From Candidatus Collierbacteria bacterium (lineage in GTDB: Bacteria > Patescibacteriota > Microgenomatia > UBA1400 > MFAQ01), in contig DQFC01000022.1 in NCBI GenBank assembly GCA_003531665.1, positions 1 through 20,581 of the forward strand: a DNA stretch of 20,581 nt. Reading direction: 5' to 3'. Of the stretch, positions 6,988-11,539 are shown in pieces; positions within the stretch are counted from its first letter, which is position 1; every line of letters starts with the position of its first letter. A program made the position numbers and the translations under genes. The notes beneath the pieces were generated by a model. That model did no database searches, was not told where the DNA came from, and worked only from the letters and a program-made list of their open reading frames with translations.

Positions 6988-7674
6988 TTATCTTCTCTTT
7001 CTCCATTCGGCTATCTTCTTGTGATCTCCCGAAAGTAAAACCTCCGGCACTTTCCAGCCGTTATACTCCGCTGGCCTGGTGTATTGCGGGTACTCGATTG
7101 CCATATCTTCACTGTAAGATTCTTCCTTTAGAGACTCCGGGTTTCCCAGCACTCCAGGCATTAGCCGGCAGATACTGTCAACTACCACCATTACCGGGAG
7201 TTCACCACCGCTGAGGACATAAGGCCCAATACTATAGATTTCGTCAGCCAATTGTTCGTGTACCCGGTGATCGATTCCCTCAAAGTGAGGCGCAATAAAG
7301 ATTAGGTGCTCCTCTGATTTCAGCGTTTCGGCTGCTTTCTGATCATACATTTTCCCCTTAGTATCCATCAAAATCACCATAGATTTAACCTGTTCTTTTT
7401 CTGTCTTGATTCCTTGAGTCCTGCCTGCCGGCAGGCAGGGTCTTGATTCCTTGAGTTCTTTTATAGCCCTTTCTACGACATCCACCCTCATCACCATGCC
7501 TGCTCCTCCTCCAAAAGGCCGGTCATCCACACTTTTATAGTTATCGTCACTCCAATCCCTCAAATTGCGGACGTTGATGCTCACAGCTTCGGTCCCTACT
7601 GCTCTGCCCACAATAGAGGTCTTGAGAACACCCTCAAACATTTCGGGAAATATGGTCAAAATATCAATCTTCAT
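6988..7674 (-). CDS. trmD: tRNA (guanine-N1-)-methyltransferase
   Basis: This is a SPOUT-class enzyme that methylates N1 of G37 in tRNAs using S-adenosylmethionine and prevents frameshifting. The 228 residues show the family motifs: ILTIFPEMF at 5-13, DDRPFGGGAGMVM at 50-62, IAPHFEGIDHRV at 127-138, the knot segment SIGPYVLSGGELP at 148-160, DSICRLMPGVLG at 166-177, then YTRP and VPEVLLSGDH. By alignment to E. coli TrmD, Arg154 is kept (Arg170) but Asp169 is Glu185. Residues 73-91 are encoded by a 17-bp direct repeat, a 20-bp palindrome and a second repeat copy, an in-frame insertion in the linker before the VILMDTKGK strand. The chain ends at EWRKRR, without the roughly 30-residue C-terminal extension of E. 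coli TrmD. The usual rpsP/rimM/rplS neighbours are absent. Confidence 0.95.
   Translation of the reverse strand: MKIDILTIFPEMFEGVLKTSIVGRAVGTEAVSINVRNLRDWSDDNYKSVDDRPFGGGAGMVMRVDVVERAIKELKESRPCLPAGRTQGIKTEKEQVKSMVILMDTKGKMYDQKAAETLKSEEHLIFIAPHFEGIDHRVHEQLADEIYSIGPYVLSGGELPVMVVVDSICRLMPGVLGNPESLKEESYSEDMAIEYPQYTRPAEYNGWKVPEVLLSGDHKKIAEWRKRR
7403..7456. repeat. 17-bp direct repeats flanking a 20-bp perfect palindrome, inside trmD
   Basis: GTCTTGATTCCTTGAGT occurs at 7403-7419 and again at 7440-7456, both exact. Between them is CCTGCCTGCCGGCAGGCAGG (7420-7439), a perfect inverted repeat. The direct repeats are themselves two units of the 8-bp CTTGAGTT-type array. On the minus strand the block is translated as part of TrmD without breaking the frame. 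Confidence 0.95.
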
Positions 7675-7680
7675 TCCCTA

Positions 7681-7686
7681 ATTATA
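7681..7686 (-). promoter_or_regulatory. -10 box of trmD
   Basis: A perfect TATAAT on the minus strand lies six bases before the trmD ATG (7672-7674). With normal start-site spacing the transcript would begin at the ATG itself. No -35 match is present at 17 bases, where the 20-bp palindrome lies. Confidence 0.6.
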
Positions 7687-7687
7687 T

Positions 7688-7747
7688 CTCGAGTTCTTGA
7701 CCTGCCTGCCGGCAGGCAGGTTCCTTGAGTTCTAGAGTTCTTGAGCG
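7688..7747. repeat. CTTGAGTT-type octamer array interrupted by a 20-bp palindrome
   Basis: Units CTCGAGTT (7688-7695) and a partial CTTGA (7696-7700) are followed by the palindrome CCTGCCTGCCGGCAGGCAGG (7701-7720). After TTC come CTTGAGTT (7724-7731), CTAGAGTT (7732-7739) and CTTGAGCG (7740-7747). The palindrome is identical to the trmD copy. The array occupies the intergenic space between trmD and the divergent CDGSH gene, between the two -10 boxes. Confidence 0.9.
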
Positions 7748-7754
7748 ATATAAT
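7725..7754 (+). promoter_or_regulatory. Promoter of the CDGSH gene
   Basis: TATAAT (7749-7754) lies six bases before the ATG at 7761. A TTGAGT (7725-7730), which is part of an octamer repeat unit, lies 18 bases upstream of it as a four-of-six -35 match. A leaderless transcript is predicted. Confidence 0.6.
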
Positions 7755-7760
7755 AGCTAC

Positions 7761-7997
7761 ATGCCAAGACTTGTAAAGAAAACAGCTCACGGGCCTATGA
7801 AGGTCGGAGATAAAGATATCTGTATGTGTGGATTATCGGAGAACCAGCCTTTCTGTGACCAATCGCATAAAAAGACACTTCAGGAGGATGAAAAAAAACT
7901 CTATTGGTACGTCAACGGCAAGGCAGAGGAAATAGTTACCGAAACCGATGATAGTTGTTGCGAGGGAGACTGTTGTGGAGGTCAGTGCCAACACTAA
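7761..7997 (+). CDS. CDGSH-type iron-sulfur protein with Cys-rich tail
   Basis: This small 78-residue protein is expected to bind a [2Fe-2S] cluster through three Cys and one His. The ligand motif is C21-M-C23-(8 residues)-C32-D-Q-S-H36, so the usual CDGSH reads CDQSH. The family is linked to redox sensing or cluster transfer, but no specific reaction can be given. An unusual C-terminal tail, DDSCCEGDCCGGQCQH, adds five Cys and a terminal His. I start it at ATG 7761 because a perfect TATAAT ends six bases before it; the upstream in-frame extension to 7725 runs through octamer repeat and the -10 box and is not believable. It is divergent from trmD and five bases upstream of a GT2-GtrA gene, so the two are probably co-transcribed. 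Confidence 0.88.
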   Translation: MPRLVKKTAHGPMKVGDKDICMCGLSENQPFCDQSHKKTLQEDEKKLYWYVNGKAEEIVTETDDSCCEGDCCGGQCQH

Positions 7998-8002
7998 CTA
8001 AT

Positions 8003-9181
8003 ATGAATAAACTCCCCATAGCCGTTGTTGTCATCCCAACTTACAACGAAGCCGGTTCTATCGGTAAGATGCTAGACCATCTTTTTACCGAGACCTTTCC
8101 TGGAATAAAAGATTGGTCCTGCAAAGTTTTGGTAGTCGACGATACTTCTCCGGACGGCACTTATAAGGTCGTTCAAGCAAAACAAAAAAAATACGCCAAT
8201 CTGTATTTATCTCTAAGCGCCAAGAAATCCGGTATTGGTGGAGCTTACGTGCGGGGCTTCCGCTACGCCATGAAGGAACTCGGGGCAGATGTTGTCATCG
8301 AATTTGATGGTGACTTTCAGCACCCACCCAAGACAATCCCATTATTATTAAATGAAATTGCCGACGGTTACGACTATGTTCTGGGATCTCGAAAAATAAA
8401 AGGGGGAAGTAATCCCAAAGGTTGGGGTTTCAAAAGATTGTTTTTCAGTGAAGTTGGAGGTTTGGTGGCACGCTTTGTTCTGTTTTTTCCCACCAAAAAT
8501 TTCTTCAGGATTACCGACCCCACCACCGGCCTGAAGGCTTCCAGAGTCAAAGAGTTTGTCGATACTATGGATATGGATCATTTGTATTCTCGCAGTTTTG
8601 GTTACAAGCTGGAGTTTCTCTACAAGATGGTTCAGCTAGGGGCCAAAATAAAGGAAGTTCCCCTTCGTTTTTACGCCCGAACCGCAGGGGAGTCCAAGAT
8701 CGAACCGCAGACAGCCAAAGATATTTTCAGAACCGTTTTCTTACTTCGCTGGTTTGATCCTACCACTCAAAAGTTTCTCAAGTTTGGCATCATTGGTCTT
8801 TTTGGTTTTGTGATAAACAAGGTAGGGCTCGATACTTTTGCCAAACTTCTGAGCAATCTGATAAGTGTTGTTGGAATTAGAAATACGGTGGCGAATGCTC
8901 TAGCCGCAGAGGTATCCATTATCAGCAACTTTATTTTAAACAATCTTTGGACTTTCAAGAACGAAAAATTAGTCTGGGGCACCAAATTGGTTAGGAAATT
9001 TACGACTTTTAATCTTAGCTCTGTCGTCTCCGGCATTATTCTTCCCAGTCTCGTCATCGGCCTTGGTACCCAGATCTTCGGCGATCAGTACCGCTTCCTC
9101 TTCTTAATTATCGGTGTTTTCTTCATCACCGTTCCTCTCAATTGGTTTATCTACAATTTAGTAATCTGGAAGAAAAGATAA
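8003..9181 (+). CDS. Polyprenyl-phosphate-sugar synthase (GT2, DPM1-like) fused to GtrA domain
   Basis: The GT2 domain should transfer a sugar (often mannose) from a nucleotide donor to polyprenyl phosphate at the inner face of the membrane. The 392-residue chain has VVIPTYNEAGSI at 9-20, VVDDTSPDGT at 44-53, the metal-binding DGD in EFDGDFQHPP at 100-109 and LGSR at 127-130. From about residue 257 a GtrA-type domain with four membrane segments follows (FLKFGIIGLFGFVINK, then SNFILNNLWTFKNE), thought to help move or anchor the lipid-linked sugar. ATG 8003 was preferred to the longer frame from 7955, which would overlap the CDGSH gene by 43 bases. The stop codon lies inside an octamer repeat array. 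Confidence 0.9.
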   Translation: MNKLPIAVVVIPTYNEAGSIGKMLDHLFTETFPGIKDWSCKVLVVDDTSPDGTYKVVQAKQKKYANLYLSLSAKKSGIGGAYVRGFRYAMKELGADVVIEFDGDFQHPPKTIPLLLNEIADGYDYVLGSRKIKGGSNPKGWGFKRLFFSEVGGLVARFVLFFPTKNFFRITDPTTGLKASRVKEFVDTMDMDHLYSRSFGYKLEFLYKMVQLGAKIKEVPLRFYARTAGESKIEPQTAKDIFRTVFLLRWFDPTTQKFLKFGIIGLFGFVINKVGLDTFAKLLSNLISVVGIRNTVANALAAEVSIISNFILNNLWTFKNEKLVWGTKLVRKFTTFNLSSVVSGIILPSLVIGLGTQIFGDQYRFLFLIIGVFFITVPLNWFIYNLVIWKKR

Positions 9182-9217
9182 GAACTCTAGAACTCAAGGA
9201 ATCTAGAACTCAAGACA
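9180..9217. repeat. Octamer array, left arm of the inverted pair around the S23-type gene
   Basis: Read on the minus strand, 9183-9214 is four 8-bp units: CTTGAGTT, CTAGATTC, CTTGAGTT and CTAGAGTT. The 15 bases 9203-9217 are the exact reverse complement of 9599-9613. Bases 9180-9201 are the exact reverse complement of 7721-7742. The array begins on the stop codon of the preceding GT2-GtrA gene. Confidence 0.92.
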
Positions 9218-9238
9218 ATTATAGTCAAGAGAAAAAGA

Positions 9239-9592
9239 TCAAGACTCTGACTTTGAAATAATGCTGGTTAGGATATAACTAACCTCTTTAACTTCTTGGA
9301 TGATGTCAGGGATCTGTTTATCGGTTCCTTCTGATAGTTCATCCAATCCTTCTAACCAAATAATACTTTCTCTAGCTTCTTTTCTTGCGATTTTGAGACA
9401 TTTAACAAAATCCTTTTTACTCATGGCTACGGTTGCTTCTTGGTAATTAGCACCAATCGAACCAGTGGAAGCCACAAGCTGTGGGATGATTCTCTTGGCG
9501 ATTAATTCAGTCTGATATTTTTTACTCAAACGGATAACAGATCTCAATAAAGTCGGAAGTCTGTCTTCAAGTCTTTGTTTTGTACTTTGCAC
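9239..9592 (-). CDS. Four-helix-bundle (S23 / 23S rRNA intervening-sequence type) protein
   Basis: The 117-residue protein matches the S23-type four-helix-bundle family in pattern: a helix with LLRSVIRLSKKY near residues 15-26, VASTGSIGANYQEATVAMSKKDFVKCLKIARKEARESIIWLE (spanning about 41-82), then a closing helix with VKEVSYILTSIISK. Family members are encoded in intervening sequences of 23S rRNA in some bacteria and as free genes in CPR genomes; a pentamer is known for related proteins, but no reaction is established. The start is GTG at 9590-9592, with no clear promoter upstream. The gene is bracketed by two octamer arrays in opposite orientation whose arms could pair over about 38 bases, as in rRNA intervening sequences, yet no rRNA is present here. 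Confidence 0.85.
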   Translation of the reverse strand: MQSTKQRLEDRLPTLLRSVIRLSKKYQTELIAKRIIPQLVASTGSIGANYQEATVAMSKKDFVKCLKIARKEARESIIWLEGLDELSEGTDKQIPDIIQEVKEVSYILTSIISKSES

Positions 9593-9598
9593 TTTTTC

Positions 9599-9636
9599 TG
9601 TCTTGAGTTCTAGTGTTCTTGATTTCTTGAGTTCTT
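9599..9636. repeat. Octamer array, right arm of the inverted pair around the S23-type gene
   Basis: CTTGAGTT, CTAGTGTT, CTTGATTT and CTTGAGTT run in perfect 8-bp register over 9602-9633. Aligned with the reverse complement of 9180-9217, it matches at 33 of 38 positions, the first 15 without a mismatch. It lies seven bases upstream of the GTG start of the S23-type gene. Confidence 0.92.
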
Positions 9637-9657
9637 CATATTTGTATTACAAATATG
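9637..9657. repeat. Perfect 10-bp inverted repeat, one-base centre
   Basis: CATATTTGTA, a single T, then TACAAATATG. It overlaps the stop codon of the GT-C gene that begins at 10762 and adjoins the octamer array. It may be a protein-binding site or chance; no T tract makes it a terminator. Confidence 0.6.
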
Positions 9658-10762
9658 GTGCCCAATCGGCCACTGGTGCCGTATTGTTTAAGAGAAAGTT
9701 CCATGTAAAAAGCATTATCGGTATGATTAGCAGGAAAGCGATCACCCTAAACTCCTTTTTCTGCACCAGCTTGTCCCAGCCGATCAATACCAAAGGGGCA
9801 ACCGGCAAAATATAACGGCTAATATCCCGGTGGGCAACGAACAGGGTGGACAGAAAAAATAAGCCGGCAAAATAATACTCGATCGTTAGTTTCTTCTCCT
9901 TAAGTTTCATAATCCCGACACCAAAAACAATCCAGGTCCAAATGACATCCTCAAGCCAAAAGTTTCCGACCCACACTTGACCTTGTGGTACAAATACGCT
10001 AAACGGCGGCCAGAACAAATGAATGTTGTCGCCACTGTGCAGGTAAGCCCAAAAATCCCCTGATCGTAATTTGAAAAACCAAAACAGACCACCAACCGCC
10101 GCTAGCTGAATCAACAGTGGCCAATATTTCCATGCAATTCTTTTCTCCTTAACTGATTCGACTAGAGCGTAAATGCCATAAGCGGCCAAAAGTATCGCAG
10201 CCGGACTTTTTGTAATCTGTGCCAAAGCCCCGAAAATTCCGGCCCACAAATACTTACCCTTTTTAAAATAGAATAGACTAGCGAGGATAAAAAAAATGAA
10301 CCATGGTTCCGGAGAACCGATAGCCCGGATAGCTACCCAGCGGGCAGGCAAGATCATAAAGACCATTGTTAACCAAAAAGGGTTGAGACTGAGTTTAAAT
10401 TCTGCCAGGTACTTATGAAACATCCAGAAACACAGCAACGTCCCAATTAGAGTCGCAAGCAGCATGGCCGTCGGACCTTTCAGGAAGGGATCCAAGACGG
10501 CGATTATCGCCGGGTACAAAGGAAAATGTGCCGGGAAATACTCGGCCGGCTCGGTTACCGAAAAATCATTCACAATTTTTTCCTTGTTGTACCAAGTCTT
10601 CTCCACAATCAGATAGTTCGGTCCATCATAGTTTTGCCATAGAGTAAAGTTGCCTCTGGTAAAGTCCAGGTCCCAGCCAGGCAATTTTGTTTTCAGGTCA
10701 AAAGGCAACCAGATTAGTAGGGAAAACAAGAAAACTGCGAGTAATAAATACGCTCGTTTCAT
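9647..10762 (-). CDS. GT-C membrane glycosyltransferase, PIG-V/mannosyltransferase-like
   Basis: The 371-residue multi-pass protein has about nine or ten hydrophobic segments. The first luminal loop carries an acidic residue (WQNYDGPNYL, Asp46) and a YFPAHFPLYP motif at 75-84 that recalls the WDGxWY and FFPLYP motifs of PIG-V-type mannosyltransferases. The family uses polyprenyl-phosphate sugars on the outer membrane face. ATG 10762 is eight bases downstream of a -10 box shared with the divergent GT2 gene. An AGAGG lies just before the ATG but is too close to be a normal Shine-Dalgarno site. The acceptor cannot be told from sequence. Confidence 0.78.
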   Translation of the reverse strand: MKRAYLLLAVFLFSLLIWLPFDLKTKLPGWDLDFTRGNFTLWQNYDGPNYLIVEKTWYNKEKIVNDFSVTEPAEYFPAHFPLYPAIIAVLDPFLKGPTAMLLATLIGTLLCFWMFHKYLAEFKLSLNPFWLTMVFMILPARWVAIRAIGSPEPWFIFFILASLFYFKKGKYLWAGIFGALAQITKSPAAILLAAYGIYALVESVKEKRIAWKYWPLLIQLAAVGGLFWFFKLRSGDFWAYLHSGDNIHLFWPPFSVFVPQGQVWVGNFWLEDVIWTWIVFGVGIMKLKEKKLTIEYYFAGLFFLSTLFVAHRDISRYILPVAPLVLIGWDKLVQKKEFRVIAFLLIIPIMLFTWNFLLNNTAPVADWAPYL

Positions 10763-10770
10763 CTACCTCT

Positions 10771-10780
10771 AGTATATACT
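10771..10780. promoter_or_regulatory. Symmetric bidirectional -10 element
   Basis: AGTATATACT is a perfect palindrome that presents TATACT on both strands in the 19-base gap between two divergent genes. On the plus strand it is seven bases before ATG 10788; on the minus strand eight bases before ATG 10762. Each -35 region would lie within the opposite gene's start. Confidence 0.6.
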
Positions 10781-10787
10781 TGTGAGT

Positions 10788-11498
10788 ATGTCTCGACAAA
10801 TAGAAAAGCTGTCGGTGTTTTTGCCGGCTTACAACGAAGGTCCCAATCTTGAAAACACGATCAAAAACGTAACCAATAGCCTCAAAAAAAATGTCCCCAT
10901 TTGGGAGCTAATCATCGTCAACGATGGTTCCAAAGATAATACCGGGAAGATCGCCGATGCCTGGAGTAAAAAAGACAAACGCATTTCAGTCATTCACCAT
11001 TCACCGAACCGCGGTTACGGTGCGGCTCTCAAGAGTGGGCTCTATGCCTGCAAACATCCTTGGATTTCTTTCATTGATTCTGACGGACAGTTCGACTTTT
11101 CCGAAATAAACCGCTTTATTGACACTCAGACAAGGACTAAGGCCGATATGGTCATTGGTTATTATCTCGGCAGAAAAGTATCATTCTCCCGCAAACTAAA
11201 CACTTTTGCTTGGCAGGTCCTGGTTCGACTTCTTTTTGGTTTGTCCGTAAGAGATATCGATTGTGGATTCAAACTGATCTCTAAAAAAGTAATCGATAAA
11301 ATTGAACCATTACAAAGCGAAAGAGGTGCTTTTATCAGCAGTGAATTCTTGATCAAAGCCAAAAAAGCCGGTTTCAGGATAGTTGAAATCGGGGTAAATC
11401 ACTACCCCCGCAAACAAGGGGAGGGGACGGGTGCCAATCTGGACGTTATTATCCAAAGTTTTGTCGATCTTATTAAACTATGGTACAAACTGAAATAA
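10788..11498 (+). CDS. GT2 family polyprenyl-phosphate glycosyltransferase (DPM1-like)
   Basis: The protein of 236 residues shows the GT-A signatures SVFLPAYNEGPNLE at 9-22, IIVNDGSKDNT at 42-52, NRGYGAALKSG at 74-84 and the metal-binding D97-S-D99 in FIDSDGQFD. The IDCGFKLIS segment (157-165) is typical of dolichol-phosphate-mannose-synthase-like enzymes. No membrane segment is present, so it is soluble or peripheral. I favour ATG 10788 over GTG 10782 because the -10 box ends at 10780 and transcription should begin at about 10787. It forms a plus-strand run with the genes that follow; the next gene starts after a 26-bp hairpin repeat. Confidence 0.9.
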   Translation: MSRQIEKLSVFLPAYNEGPNLENTIKNVTNSLKKNVPIWELIIVNDGSKDNTGKIADAWSKKDKRISVIHHSPNRGYGAALKSGLYACKHPWISFIDSDGQFDFSEINRFIDTQTRTKADMVIGYYLGRKVSFSRKLNTFAWQVLVRLLFGLSVRDIDCGFKLISKKVIDKIEPLQSERGAFISSEFLIKAKKAGFRIVEIGVNHYPRKQGEGTGANLDVIIQSFVDLIKLWYKLK

Positions 11499-11509
11499 AA
11501 ACACAGGTT

Positions 11510-11535
11510 GTCATTCCCGCGTAGGCGGGAATCCA
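11510..11535. repeat. 26-bp dispersed hairpin repeat, copy 2
   Basis: The core ATTCCCGC-GTAG-GCGGGAAT (11513-11532) is a perfect 8-bp stem with a four-base loop, flanked by GTC and CCA. It fills most of the 41-base gap between two glycosyltransferase genes and ends four bases before the ATG at 11540. There is no T tract after it, so a terminator role is doubtful. Confidence 0.88.
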
Positions 11536-11539
11536 TCAA

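Noticed and set aside
7688..7747. CRISPR-like array
   Set aside because: Units are 8 bases with no spacers and no Cas genes nearby.
7725..7760. N-terminal extension of the CDGSH gene from GTG/ATG-like codons at 7725
   Set aside because: The stretch is octamer repeat plus a perfect TATAAT; a leaderless start at 7761 explains the layout better.
7955..8002. Longer GT2-GtrA frame starting at 7955
   Set aside because: It would overlap the CDGSH coding end by 43 bases and adds a Cys/Arg-rich tail not seen before GT2 domains; ATG 8003 leads directly into the GT2 strand.
9218..9223. TATAAT on the minus strand as a promoter
   Set aside because: No start codon or gene follows on that strand; it would only give antisense to the GT2-GtrA 3' end.
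9637..9657. Rho-independent terminator
   Set aside because: Stem is A/T-only apart from a few G/C pairs, the loop is one base and no T tract follows on either strand.
9603..9815. Plus-strand 70-codon frame
   Set aside because: It is antisense to the GT-C gene's C-terminus and begins in repeat sequence; no coding character.
11510..11535. Terminator after the GT2 gene at 10788
   Set aside because: The stem is strong, but no T run follows, and the same element occurs inside a gene at 3145-3170 where it cannot terminate.
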